Positions 16,452-25,491 are shown, counted from the first letter of the stretch. The stretch: DNA of 51,966 nucleotides from Bradyrhizobium pachyrhizi (GCF_001189245.1 NZ_LFIQ01000025.1:159994-211959); one strand, 5' to 3'. Made by a program: numbers and translations. Notes: a model not told the origin generated them from the letters alone.

Positions 16452-16476
16452 AACTCACGCTTTACTGAATCGTTCC
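16452..16476 (-). promoter_or_regulatory. EcfG-type promoter retained in front of the decayed DUF3618 copy
   Basis: On the minus strand GGAAC at 16476-16472, 17 bases, GTT at 16454-16452, nearly identical to the promoter at 8770-8794. It would still drive transcription of dead sequence. Confidence 0.6.
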
Positions 16477-16563
16477 TAGGCGATTCGAACGCTGGCGCAG
16501 CGGCAAGACAACTCGTCGGCCTTTTAGTCCGGGCTGCACGCTCACGCGCTGCGTCGTGCGACA

Positions 16564-16589
16564 GGAACACGTCGTCCAACCGCTTCGTT
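16564..16589 (+). promoter_or_regulatory. EcfG-type promoter directly at the start of the kinase gene
   Basis: GGAAC at 16564-16568, 17 bases, CGTT at 16586-16589. Only seven bases separate CGTT from ATG 16597, so the transcript should begin at or next to the start codon. Confidence 0.7.
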
Positions 16590-16596
16590 GCCTTTC

Positions 16597-17556
16597 ATGG
16601 ACCGGCTTCTGCTTCATTTCATTTCAGTTAAGCCCAGCTACCCGGTCTGGGTACGGTATCTTTTGAGCCTGGGGCTGGTCGGCTTGGCTTTCCTGACCAA
16701 GCTCCTGCTGGATGACCAGTTGAAGCCCTATCCGCTGCTGTTGTTCATTCCGGCCATTTTCCTAGCCTCAGTCATCTTCGATCGCGGATCCGGCTTCCTT
16801 GCCACTGGCGCGAGCGCCGCGCTTGCCCTGCGATACTTTATGCCACCGCCCTTGAGCGCTGAGATCCTGCCGCTCTTGATTTTCCTGATAAGCGGGCTGT
16901 CCATCGCGGCGGTGACCGAAGCCTTGCGTACCACGTTGGAGAAGCACTCGGAAGCGAAGGCCTACGCGGACGTGCTGCTGATGGAGCTCGCGCATCGGAC
17001 CAGGAACGACCTTGCGACAATCATGTCGATCCTGCGCCTGCAAGCGCGATCAGACTCCAACCCTGCCGTGCAGGCGGCGATCACCTCCGCCCTCGCACGC
17101 ATCGAGGTGGTCGCCAAGGTCCATGACAGGCTGCGCAACACCTCCGTTAACAGCACGGTCGATCTCTCGGCCTATCTGGAGGCGTTGTGCGGAAGCCTCG
17201 CTGACTTCCACCGGGGCTTGCGCCCGATTGCGATACGGGTGACCAGCGAAGAAATCGCTGTGAAGAGCTCACAAGCTGCATCGATCGGTTTGATCGTCAA
17301 CGAACTGGTGACTAACGCCTTCAAATACGCATTTCCGGACGGACGACCGGGCACCGTGGAAGTCGATGTCCGGAGCCGAAACGAGCAGGTCGCAATCACG
17401 GTACGGGATGATGGAATCGGATGCCCGTTCGAGGCCAAGAGTGGGCTGGGGACGCGCTTGATCAACCTGATGACCGCGCAGATGAAAGGCAGCATGATCA
17501 GGACGCCCATGGCAAAAGGTTGCGAGGTGGAAGTGGTGGTCAACCTTGAGGACTGA
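16597..17556 (+). CDS. DUF4118/HisKA_2 membrane sensor histidine kinase
   Basis: The first 110 residues form DUF4118-type membrane helices (LLSLGLVGLAFLTKLLL, PLLLFIPAIFLASVIF, ILPLLIFLISGLSIAAV). The dimerisation helix holds the phospho-acceptor H133 in ELAHRTRNDLATIMSILRLQ, the HisKA_2 form. The ATPase has the N box GLIVNELVTNAFKYAFPDG and a G1 box at RDDGIGCP, ending with GLGTRLINLMTAQMKG. It has 319 residues, with no receiver or sensory PAS domain. HisKA_2/HWE kinases often feed the PhyR stress pathway. ATG 16597 was chosen over TTG 16588 because the promoter's -10 overlaps the latter. There is no ribosome binding site. Confidence 0.88.
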   Translation: MDRLLLHFISVKPSYPVWVRYLLSLGLVGLAFLTKLLLDDQLKPYPLLLFIPAIFLASVIFDRGSGFLATGASAALALRYFMPPPLSAEILPLLIFLISGLSIAAVTEALRTTLEKHSEAKAYADVLLMELAHRTRNDLATIMSILRLQARSDSNPAVQAAITSALARIEVVAKVHDRLRNTSVNSTVDLSAYLEALCGSLADFHRGLRPIAIRVTSEEIAVKSSQAASIGLIVNELVTNAFKYAFPDGRPGTVEVDVRSRNEQVAITVRDDGIGCPFEAKSGLGTRLINLMTAQMKGSMIRTPMAKGCEVEVVVNLED

Positions 17557-17689
17557 TTACCGAGATCCGCGGGTTGCCACGGGCCTTCAACTACCGACCG
17601 CGGCCAGTGCTGTTTTGCCACTCACGTCGTTCAGAATACGACACGATCGAAGGGGAGGAAAGCGCCGGTCTGGTTCGCGTCGGATGCGA

Positions 17690-17920
17690 GCTCCTCGTCG
17701 CGTTCGCAAGCCTAGGGACCAACTGGACGAGTGTGAAAGCAAAGGAAAGCGAGGTTGCCATCGACGTCTATGGCTCTCTGACCTGCGATCCCAATGTCGA
17801 GATCGAACATGTTCGTCCGAACTCGATGCCGGTGATCCAGAACTGCAGCGTCCGCTCCCAGATGGTCCGCTCAAGGTCGTCGCAAGTGGCGAGAAGGGAG
17901 ACTCCGCGGCGGCTGCCTAG
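17690..17920 (+). pseudogene. SRAP/YedK-family (abasic-site) protein, C-terminal remnant
   Basis: AFASLGTNWTSVKAKESEV and YGSLTCDPNVEIEHVRPNSM, followed out of phase by LQRPLPDGPLKVVASGEK, match the C-terminal half of SOS response-associated peptidase (SRAP/HMCES) proteins. The N-terminal half, including the catalytic cysteine at position 2, is absent, and a frameshift lies after the MPVI motif near 17840. It cannot work. A possible N-terminal SRAP scrap occurs elsewhere, near 27.1 kb. Confidence 0.65.
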
Positions 17921-18715
17921 GCTTATAGATAGGCCGGCAGAACAGTGGACAAACCGCAAGTATGGCATTTCGGAATCCCTGGTCTGAGTCAGCAGCTCGG
18001 GACGGGGAAGATGATGTTGAGTGAAAGGCGACCGGCGTTCCGCGCTCTGCAGGGATGGACGATCTTCGTGTCGCAGGACGCCCGCGCCATTCGCGAGTGC
18101 TCAGAGCAAAGCTGGATGTCTGACCGCGTCGATCCGCATGCCTGAGAGCGAGCGTTTGAGACAGCCCGCCAGGATCCGCCGCGTGGCGTTTCTTCCGAAG
18201 ACGCTGTGAACGAAAGATGCTCGACTCGATCGGCGACACCCGTCCGGAGTGCTCGCCCGAGGACGGTTTATCCCGCGACTAGTCGAACACAAACTTCCAT
18301 ACTATTCGTATGCCATCGGATCCGGAGGCGAGGCGTTTCAATCTCATCACATGCCATACGATTCGACGGTGGCCGGCAACCTCCACAGGCTCCGCTGGGT
18401 TAGATCCGGCGAGGCCGGTGCAGAAGCGAATGTCGACTCAGGGCCATGCTCAAATTCAAATTGAGCAAAATGCTTTCGCTTTCGCGGCAAATCGCGACCG
18501 CCCCGTGGGCAAACACACGCGGACTCATTGAACCGACTGCCGCGTTATGTTTCAGATCTCGAACCGAACGGGTCGAATCATGCGCTACGAACTCTCCGAC
18601 GCTGCCAAACCACGCCGCGCGGCGTACCACGGGCGACGTGACCTGCATCCTTTGTTTTGAGTGTCCTTAGGAACAAAGATCCCGATTCGAGCCTAACGAT
18701 GCAGGAGGATCGCAA
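17921..18715 (+). other. gene-poor stretch with probable transposase scrap
   Basis: No intact gene is seen. Only the short sequence at 18580-18640 resembles anything known (start of an IS5-type transposase, listed separately). The GGAAC at 18669 in front of the SANT-like gene is discussed there. Confidence 0.4.
18580..18640 (+). pseudogene. possible IS5-family transposase N-terminal scrap
   Basis: An ATG at 18580 opens MRYELSDA, the common start of IS5/IS1031-group transposases, and shortly after LPNHAARRTT recalls the LPNKPRGVPR that normally comes some residues later. The middle is deleted and nothing more of a transposase follows. The match is short, so it could be coincidence. Confidence 0.35.
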
Positions 18716-18997
18716 ATGGCAGTTGCATCGTGGAAGCGTCCGGGATCGCCAATCGGCAAGAAGGGAGCGCGCAAGGTAAACCCGAAGTACAAGCGCCGTT
18801 CGCGCGAACCATGGACGGATAAGGAAGTGAAGCAGTTGCGGTCACTGGCGAAGGCGAACACGCCGACAGGCGTGATCAGCCTGAAGATGCGCAGACCAAA
18901 GGGCTCAATCGCAAGCAAGGCGCAACGCGAGGGCATTTCGCTGCGGCCCGTCAACCGCTCACCCTACAATCGGCGCAAGAAGGCAGCGCGACGCTAG
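18716..18997 (+). CDS. SANT/Myb-like basic small protein (copy 1)
   Basis: The 93-residue protein has a very basic N-terminus (SWKRPGSPIGKKGARK, YKRRSREPW), then TDKEVKQLRSLAKANTPTGVISLKMRRPKGSIASKA, which looks like a SANT/GcrA-type helix-turn-helix in which the tryptophan-initiated helix and the RPKGSIASKA helix would contact DNA. It ends GISLRPVNRSPYNRRKK. AGGAGG lies before ATG 18716. The paralogue at 37787 keeps the same plan and nearly the same upstream bases. Probably nucleoid- or DNA-associated; target unknown. Confidence 0.8.
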   Translation: MAVASWKRPGSPIGKKGARKVNPKYKRRSREPWTDKEVKQLRSLAKANTPTGVISLKMRRPKGSIASKAQREGISLRPVNRSPYNRRKKAARR

Positions 18998-19031
18998 CTC
19001 TCGGCGGGCGGATTCTCATCGAGCACGCCGT

Positions 19032-19199
19032 TCACGTCGGGCTCTCAACGCCCTTGTCGATGTCGTCGGAGTTGTTGCACTCGCACGTCATCCCTGCCCC
19101 GCACTGACAGCCGTGCGGCTCCGCAGTCCACGCGAGGTGCGGATGATTTTCACACACCCAGCCCAGACCGTGGCAGATCGGACAATTGGGATTGATCAT
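19032..19199 (-). CDS. cysteine-rich 55-residue protein, probable zinc-binding
   Basis: ATG 19199 overlaps the TGA of the gene before it (ATGA). The frame encodes CPICHGLGWVCENHPHLAW, CQCGAGMTCECN and an acidic tail: seven cysteines and three histidines in 55 residues, ending at TGA 19032. The spacing suggests one or two zinc knuckles, reminiscent of a half DnaJ-type CxxCxGxG unit. Related small proteins with the CHGLGWVCENHP motif occur in Bradyrhizobium (from memory). It forms a pair with the 71-residue gene; function unknown. Confidence 0.7.
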   Translation of the reverse strand: MINPNCPICHGLGWVCENHPHLAWTAEPHGCQCGAGMTCECNNSDDIDKGVESPT

Positions 19200-19411
19200 G
19201 CCGCAACCGCTCGCCTGTGCCTTCGATAGACCTCAATGGCACGGTTTGCGAGCATGATCTTACGATGCTCGCCGTTGCCAGCCATCTCGTCGATGATCTT
19301 CGTCAGGAAGCGGCCTGCCGTGTAGGGGTCGCCGATCTCTCCCGAACGTTCGAGAAAATCCCAGGCGATTTGGATAGCGTCTTCGACGAGAATTGAAATG
19401 GGCTCGATCAT
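19196..19411 (-). CDS. 71-residue helical protein, partner of the Cys-rich gene
   Basis: From ATG 19411 the frame reads MIEPISILVEDAIQIAWDFL, GRFLTKIIDEMAGNGEHRKI and ANRAIEVYRRHRR, an all-helical small protein of a type seen repeatedly in Bradyrhizobium genomes. The longer frame back to 19591 is rejected because a perfect EcfG-type promoter lies only eight bases before this ATG. No ribosome binding site: leaderless start likely. It is coupled by ATGA to the Cys-rich gene. Confidence 0.7.
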   Translation of the reverse strand: MIEPISILVEDAIQIAWDFLERSGEIGDPYTAGRFLTKIIDEMAGNGEHRKIMLANRAIEVYRRHRRAVAA

Positions 19412-19419
19412 CCTGTCGC

Positions 19420-19444
19420 AACGCCAGGAGCAGGCATTCGTTCC
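19420..19444 (-). promoter_or_regulatory. EcfG-type promoter directly at the start of the 71-residue gene
   Basis: Minus strand GGAAC at 19444-19440, 16 bases, CGTT at 19423-19420: full consensus. The start codon follows after eight bases, implying a leaderless message. Confidence 0.75.
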
Positions 19445-19982
19445 TAGTGCGGAATAGCCCCGGTCGGCGGAGGCTCTTCCTGACCTGGAGGGAGGAGAGC
19501 GCTCCAAGCCTGTGGCGTCGGCGATTGAGATGCCGTCGAGGAGACCCGTTCGTCGACGTCTGCTGCAATCTCCCGTGTGAGCTCTTTTCAAGAGATGGTC
19601 GCGCTCGACCCCTCAGGCGCTTGGAACCTTGTTGGAAAATATCCGCGAACGCAGCGAGTCACTCCTGCAGCGACGTCGTTTGTTTGACCCGCTTTCTAGT
19701 TTTTCTTCATCACGCATTCCCTCGGAAGCCGGAGCTTCAGCTCCATCTTCCGAGCAAAGTAAAAAGTCACGAAGGGCGTAGCGCTAGACTAAGTTAGTTG
19801 CGCCTCAATCCTTTTAGTGAGCTTGCACGCAGCAGTCCTTTGGATTGAGGGTGAACGCGCTCGCCGTGCCGAGGAAGGGGTCGGTCCGCCTGCCAAATGG
19901 GTCTTGCCATTCGGTGGGGCCAGCCTCCAGGAACACTTGCTCAGTCGCGTAATTGAAATCCAACAGCTTTGCGGAGAGAGCC
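19445..19982 (+). other. gene-poor stretch with one strong hairpin
   Basis: No recognisable gene in either strand. The only marked structure is the nested hairpin at 19721-19754. Confidence 0.4.
19721..19754. repeat. nested inverted repeat
   Basis: CTCGGAAG (19721-19728) pairs with CTTCCGAG (19747-19754), and inside it GGAGCT pairs with AGCTCC around a two-base loop. Fourteen base pairs in total, interrupted by two mismatched pairs. There is no T-run on either side, so it is not an ordinary terminator. Confidence 0.6.
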
Positions 19983-20840
19983 ATGCCAGACTATCCAAAG
20001 CCGCCTTATCCCGACCAGAAGCAGCCGATGCCCGGCGTCACCGCCAGAATGAACCCGCGTCCGGACCATGGCGAATCCAGCTATCGGGGCTCCGGCAAGT
20101 TGGCGGGCAAGCGAGCGGTTATCACTGGCGGCGACAGCGGCATCGGGCGCGCCGTGGCCATCGCCTACGCCCGCGAAGGCGCCGACATTCTCATCTCTTA
20201 TCTAAACGAGCACGACGACGCGCATGAGGTGAAGACGCTGGTCCAGGCGGAAGGGCGTAGGGCCGTCCTAGTCGCCGGAGACCTTCGCAGCCCCGAGCAT
20301 TGCCGCGCCGTGATCGAACGCGCGGTCGAGGATTTCGGGGGACTAGACATCCTCGTCAACAACGCCGCTCATCAGGCCAGTTTCAAGGATATTGCTGCTA
20401 TCTCCGACGAGGAGTGGCGGCTCACCTTCGACGTCAATATCCACGCGATGTTCTATCTAGTAAAGGCGGCAGTGCCGCATATGCGGTCTGGCAGCGCGAT
20501 CATCAACACGGCATCGATCAATTCGGACATACCGAATCCAATACTGCTCGCGTATGCCACGACCAAGGGCGCGATCCAGAATTTTACCGGAGGACTTGCC
20601 CAGATGCTGGCCGACAAGGGCATTCGCGTGAATGCCGTCGCGCCGGGGCCGATCTGGACTCCGCTGATCCCATCGACGTTGCCGGACGAGTCGGTCAGGC
20701 ATTTTGGAAAGCAGGTTCCACTGAAGCGAGCAGGCCAGCCCGCCGAGCTTGCGACGGTCTACGTCATGCTCGCCGACCCGCGTTCGAGTTATACGTCGGG
20801 AACGACGGTCGCAGTTACTGGTGGAAAGCCGTTCATCTAG
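19983..20840 (+). CDS. SDR family oxidoreductase (copy 1)
   Basis: The 285-residue short-chain dehydrogenase has an N-terminal extension rich in Pro and Gln (PDYPKPPYPDQKQPMPG) typical of the YghA/general-stress SDR group. The NAD(P) motif TGGDSGIGRA is at 48-57, NNAA near 127 and the catalytic S178, Y191 and K195 are all present (YATTKGA), with a C-terminal TVAVTGGKPF. GGAGAGAG lies before ATG 19983. A stress-induced aldehyde or ketone reductase is a fair inference; the substrate is unknown. A decayed copy of the C-terminal part is at 31376-31619. Confidence 0.88.
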   Translation: MPDYPKPPYPDQKQPMPGVTARMNPRPDHGESSYRGSGKLAGKRAVITGGDSGIGRAVAIAYAREGADILISYLNEHDDAHEVKTLVQAEGRRAVLVAGDLRSPEHCRAVIERAVEDFGGLDILVNNAAHQASFKDIAAISDEEWRLTFDVNIHAMFYLVKAAVPHMRSGSAIINTASINSDIPNPILLAYATTKGAIQNFTGGLAQMLADKGIRVNAVAPGPIWTPLIPSTLPDESVRHFGKQVPLKRAGQPAELATVYVMLADPRSSYTSGTTVAVTGGKPFI

Positions 20841-21500
20841 GACATTGACAGAGCGGCATTCAATCGCAAATCCGCCGCCGCGCGCGACCGCAACGATTGC
20901 ATTTCGCGAGATTGAGCCGCGCTGCGAGCGCCGTCGGCGCCGATATGGCGACCAGCATGGAGCATCCCGATTGCCGCCGCCATTTAACCAGCTCGATCGA
21001 GACGCGGCTGGTGATTGCGCCGGCATCGCGCGGGACGCTGACCCGGCGAGCGCACCCGCAAATCTCCACGCGGTCGCGACCAAAGTATTATCCAGGAGAA
21101 ATAGGCTGGCCGCATGCGGAACAAGAGCTACGCATTCGAGGGATTGTGCAAAGCGCGCTCGATCTGGCCGTGATCGAGAAAAAAGCGGCCCAGCCTGCGC
21201 GGAAGCGGGCGTGATGCCTCGGTGAGGCTCTCGATGCCGCACAGGCCGCAACCAGTCGTGCCGACCAAGGCGGGGGTGGCGGTACCTGAAGCGCTCCCCG
21301 AACCAAGCCAGATCAGTAGCTCAATGCCTGCATCTCGCGGCACACCTCGAGTGACGCGGACGACACTTGTATGAGGAATTTGCTCTGCGCTGCCCCTTTG
21401 CCGATCGTCGGCCGGGCCGCTTCCATGTTGCTCTTGCCATTCAAGTCCTCCCGTAAGTCGTTCTTGAACGAAGGCCTCAGCAATTCGGTCCCGATGAGCA
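20841..21500 (+). other. stretch with no recognised gene
   Basis: Frames on both strands are short or of unlikely composition. Nothing was recognised between the SDR gene and the promoter at 21501. Confidence 0.4.
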
Positions 21501-21525
21501 GGAACGGCAAGATCGGCGGGACGTT
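21501..21525 (+). promoter_or_regulatory. EcfG-type promoter upstream of secreted small protein
   Basis: GGAAC at 21501-21505, 16 bases, CGTT at 21522-21525: full consensus. GTG 21556 with its GGAGG site follows 30 bases later. Confidence 0.72.
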
Positions 21526-21555
21526 CTTCGTTGACCAGAGTCAACGGAGGCTTCA

Positions 21556-21822
21556 GTGAGCGTCCGACTTGCATCGATAATTCTTGTGCTGTCTTGTGGA
21601 TTGGCAACTGCACAGCCTGCTAAGCCGGCGGACGATATTCAGGCGCCGACCGGGCGTTCGGCGCCTGAAGACAAAGGTCAATTGCAACCGCAAGGCTGGA
21701 TCGGGCCCGTCAACACGGGGTCGGGTGGCGCTCCTCCGGAAAGTCCCCACGGTCAAAGCCCGCCGAGGATGCAGTCCGCGCCGGACGGATCGACAAAGAC
21801 CACGGTCATGCCTCCCAAATAG
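21556..21822 (+). CDS. secreted low-complexity stress protein
   Basis: Starting at GTG 21556, six bases after GGAGG, the 88-residue protein has a signal peptide (VRLASIILVLSCGLATA, cut before QPA) and a polar Pro/Gly/Ser/Gln-rich body (PQGWIGPVNTGSGGAPPES) ending TTVMPPK. The cysteine in the signal region sits at LSC-G and could act as a lipobox, although the A-Q-P site looks more like signal peptidase I. Under an EcfG-type promoter. Same class as 12248, 25171 and 26284. Confidence 0.7.
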   Translation: MSVRLASIILVLSCGLATAQPAKPADDIQAPTGRSAPEDKGQLQPQGWIGPVNTGSGGAPPESPHGQSPPRMQSAPDGSTKTTVMPPK

Positions 21823-22427
21823 CTCCAAGCGCCAGCGCGGGTGCGCGAGCGGCACCAGGCCAGAAAAAAGGGCAAGGAACAAAACAATTCGGGTTACGTT
21901 GCAGACCCATGACGAACCTAATTAAGCTCCCCTGGCGGGCCCGCGTGACACCGCCCCTAGCGGCAACCACGCGAATGGACTGCCTTTGCGTCGTACCAGT
22001 CAAAGCCGATAGACAAGCGGAGTAGGCGCATCGGCCTGTACTACTTTTTCCCGCGGCCGTAATCGCACGGACATGCTTCGAAAATTTGCATCGTGCTACG
22101 ACCGAATCGGGGTCAGCTATTTCACTCAGCACGGGAAGCCCGGTCTAAAGCTTGCCACTCGCCACCGCTTGCGGTTGTTGCTGACTGTCTTGACTGCCTC
22201 CTTCACTGAGACGGCAGACGTGCCTGTCTTCTCCGTCTGGTGACCTCATATTTCTGCCCGCTCGCGAGGCGTGGCCTGCATCGTTCCGCAGGCACAACTT
22301 CATGGAAAAGGCCAGATATCGAATTCGCGCAAATACCGCGCGGCTTTTTTCATCGGGCCGGGATTACTAGCGATTCGTGGCCGACCCTAATCTTGCCCAG
22401 GGGCCGCGAGCAAGTGTCCCGCATGCT
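21823..22427 (+). other. stretch with no recognised gene
   Basis: Lies between the secreted small protein and the 3' end of the convergent PLP-fold gene. No family match, no clear hairpin with T-run and no good ribosome binding site was seen. Confidence 0.4.
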
Positions 22428-23699
22428 TCATGCTCGGCAGTCGTGTTCGTTCCACCACCGAGCTATCGCCCGGGTTTGCTCGTCCCATATTTCGGTGGGC
22501 AGGTCCGGGACGGCAATGCGCACGCTGAAGGCCCCGCTCGTCATGTCGTGAAACCATTCCGTGGCAGCGAAGTCGAACCCGAAGCTTCCGGCATGACGGA
22601 TCGGAAAACCGGCCAGGCCAAGATCTCTGCTCATCTCCGACGCCGCTTGCCTTGCCTCTTCTTCGTCCAAGGGCCGCCTGCATTTGAGCAACACATAAAG
22701 GCCATGCGCGAAATTCGTTTGGCTCACCAGATCGCCGAGCGCCTGACGGAAGAAGCGAGCAGTGCGGCGGCTGTTGCGGATGATCGCAGCCACTCTCCTT
22801 GCAGTCAGCGACCGATACTCGGGGCTGCCGACATAAGGCGGGAAGTGGGCCGGCAGTGCTGCGCCGCCGAGCAGCCTGACTGCATTCCGCATCTCATCGG
22901 GCAGCTTTCGGAGAGGCGAGCGAACCCAGAGATCGGCCTCCGCGGAGCGGACGAAAGTCGTAGAGCCCAATCGTCCATACTCGACGCCCAGCGAATCCAA
23001 CTTCGTGTGGCTTCGGATCATAGCCACGGGCACTCCGCACCTGCGGGCCTTCCGCAACGCTCGCGCGATCTTGCCGGAGCCACCGGCGAGGCAACTGTTA
23101 TCGAAGATGCAGAGGCCGAATTGCGTCCAGGGTGACCGCAGACAGGCCTCGAAATCCTTTGCCGATGCGCAGGAATCCAGAAGAAGGATGCGGTGCGACG
23201 CGCCTGAAGCGGGCGCGCCCAGGATTTCCCCGGCCGTGATGCTCTTCAGGTGCCGAGCGTACGCTTCAATGAACTCCAGGGTCTCTCCGTACGTCCCTGG
23301 CAGCGACACAATATCCGCTCGATCGAACAAGTGCGACGACGCCAAAAGCAGGGCAGATATGGAGGCCATGCCAGAAGACGTGTAGACGGTCTCCCAATCG
23401 ATGTCATCGCCGAGATCATAAAACGACGGGCCGGCCACGTCGAGATCGGCGCGCTGGTAGTCGTACCGGAAGTCGAACGGGCTATCGGACGATTGCCTGC
23501 GATGCGACCAGGCGGTTTCGGTCGTGGTCCAATCTTTCAGATCGTGCTGGGCTCTGATGGCCGCCGTGAGCTTGAACTTGAGTGCGATCGCTTCATTGAT
23601 CGATTTCGGCGTTGGCGGCGCAAAGGACTTGTCAAGACAGGCGTCCAGCAACTGAACCTCTTCATGCTTCCGACGGAGGTAGGCTTCCATGGTCTCCAT
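22428..23699 (-). CDS. PLP-dependent fold type I enzyme, family not identified
   Basis: The 423-residue protein has the landmarks of an aminotransferase/gamma-lyase fold: a YTSSGMASISALLLAS helix near 107-122 for the cofactor phosphate, D200 in CIFDNSCLAGGSGK for the pyridine nitrogen, and K233 in RSHTKLDSLG as the likely Schiff-base lysine. The N-terminus (about 75 residues, helical and charged) and the C-terminal domain have no obvious relatives among common biosynthetic enzymes. AAGG precedes the first ATG. It stands alone, with no pathway genes nearby. Substrate unknown; a racemase, lyase or transferase are all possible. Confidence 0.65.
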   Translation of the reverse strand: METMEAYLRRKHEEVQLLDACLDKSFAPPTPKSINEAIALKFKLTAAIRAQHDLKDWTTTETAWSHRRQSSDSPFDFRYDYQRADLDVAGPSFYDLGDDIDWETVYTSSGMASISALLLASSHLFDRADIVSLPGTYGETLEFIEAYARHLKSITAGEILGAPASGASHRILLLDSCASAKDFEACLRSPWTQFGLCIFDNSCLAGGSGKIARALRKARRCGVPVAMIRSHTKLDSLGVEYGRLGSTTFVRSAEADLWVRSPLRKLPDEMRNAVRLLGGAALPAHFPPYVGSPEYRSLTARRVAAIIRNSRRTARFFRQALGDLVSQTNFAHGLYVLLKCRRPLDEEEARQAASEMSRDLGLAGFPIRHAGSFGFDFAATEWFHDMTSGAFSVRIAVPDLPTEIWDEQTRAIARWWNEHDCRA

Positions 23700-25170
23700 G
23701 AGCCTTCAACGTCCGGCATCCACCTTGGCTCCTATTGCGCGAGCTGCTGCAGCGGTGGTCAATTTCTGCAGCAAATGGATAGGTTACAGGCGGCGCTTTG
23801 TTTCACCTGTCCATTGTGCATTGCGCACGCTTCTTGTCTGGACGCCATCTGGGGATGGACGACCCATGACCGAGTCGAGCGCGCTGGATCGCCAAGGCGT
23901 CGCCGATGCGCTTGTTAAGCTTAGGTTTGATGTGCTCGAGATAGCAAGGGTGGCCATTCGAGCTGACGGCGGCGTGGTGCCGCTTCGAAGGCTATGGACC
24001 TGAAAGACCTCCCCCCTGCCCGACTTTCATAGACAGGACAAGTTGGAGAACGAAGTGACGAACAGTCGACGGTGGTGTCGCTCGCTTTGCTTCTGCTGCA
24101 TTGCATTCCGCCGGCCCCGCTGACGTTCAGCCGGATCACGCTCGGCCGTCCGTCGCGACGACGGCAGAGATTCGCTCTCCGCCGAACAAATAAGGTGACG
24201 CGGGTTGCGCAGCGTGGCGCGCGGCCGCCCTATCCAACGAGGCCACGACTTGCACCGATGTGGTGTAGCTCTTCGTTCGAACGATGAAGAAATTGGTTAT
24301 CCAAGCGGCCAACTTAGCTCTAGTTCCACGAGCGGGTACCCCTCCCGCTTAAATTTAGGTTGTAGGCAACCGACCGGACGATCCGCAGACCGCATCCCCA
24401 TTTTGGGCTTCTCCCGGGCTTTGAAATCAATCTTGCCGCCGCCGCACTGCTCGTCATCAGGATCACGATGTCAACAACGTCAGTCAACGACGCGATGGCG
24501 CTTTGGTTGCTTCGCGCCCACATCGTGCAATCGCTAATTCACCTATCTCGACGCGCCCTATGGCAGTCAGCTCGCGCATTACTGCTTTCGCCGTTCGGAC
24601 AGTGATCGCCGTTGTACTGGTGCTGGCAATTGCTTAGCATGTAGCCAGCAGTGGCGAGAGTCGGGCTTGCTCGACGCAGAATGGATTTGGCCTGGTCAGG
24701 CCGCCAGATCGCAGTTCCGCTCATCCTCCGCAATCGGCCGCAACGCGCCGAAATCGATTAGCATCGCCCACGTTCATTGTCACGCAACACAAGACGGTCA
24801 AAGCGACGGTGGCCGGTGCCTAAGTGACCAAAAATCAACTCACACAGATGGGTTGATTTTGACGAGCAACTATACCACGGCCAATTCGAAGAGCTTTTCC
24901 CCGACAGGATTCCAGTGACACGAGAGCGGCACCTTCGTGAGAATGTCGCAAACCGGCAAGGGTCTGTTCGCCTTCGCTTCCCAAGGAACGGACCAGCGTA
25001 ACTTGCGGCACCGCCCAACTGCTGCGAGAAACAAATCAGAGCTGATCTATTAACCTGCGATAATTCAAAAGCGACGAAGTCAGTCTGCCTGCGGTTGAGT
25101 AACGCACTTAGCAACCAACCCAATTGATGTTCATTTGTCCTCGGCAATTACCCAACCAGAGGACAAACAG
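23700..25170 (+). other. long gene-poor stretch
   Basis: No recognisable gene. A 45-codon frame at 23866-24003 (MTESSALDRQGVADALVKLR...) is weakly protein-like. A hairpin at 24831-24860 is the only clear signal. The rest looks eroded, with many stops in all frames. Confidence 0.4.
24831..24860. terminator. hairpin with T-run, possible bidirectional terminator
   Basis: AAAATCAAC at 24831-24839 pairs with GTTGATTTT at 24852-24860 around a 12-base loop, giving A-run and T-run at the two ends. It is not next to a recognised gene. Confidence 0.5.
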
Positions 25171-25491
25171 ATGTTGCGAGTCTTTGCTATCGTATCCACG
25201 GCAGCTCTGCTGAGCTCAGCGCCTGTCTCGGCGCAAACGCCATCAGCGCAGAGCGGCCCAAGCAATAGCGCCGTCAATCGTTCGGGTGAAAACAACTCGA
25301 ACGTACCCGTGGCGGGCCGAAACAGCTTTACCGAGGGGCAAGCGAAGTCACGGATCGAAGCTGCCGGTTATTCCGGCGTTTCCGACCTCAAGAAGGACGA
25401 TAATGGCGTCTGGAGAGGAAAGGCCACCAAGGGAGGCAACCAGACCGAAGTCAGCTTGGACTTCCAGGGCAACGTGAACCCGGCGAACTAG
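25171..25491 (+). CDS. secreted PepSY-like small protein
   Basis: The 106-residue protein has a signal peptide (LRVFAIVSTAALLSSAPVSA, then QTPSA), a disordered Ser/Asn linker and a C-terminal domain FTEGQAKSRIEAAGYSGVSDLKKDDNGVW... with VSLDFQGNV, which resembles a single PepSY-type fold. GAGGAC lies before ATG 25171. It is followed after 14 bases by the general stress gene, probably as an operon. Likely periplasmic; function unknown. Confidence 0.75.
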   Translation: MLRVFAIVSTAALLSSAPVSAQTPSAQSGPSNSAVNRSGENNSNVPVAGRNSFTEGQAKSRIEAAGYSGVSDLKKDDNGVWRGKATKGGNQTEVSLDFQGNVNPAN

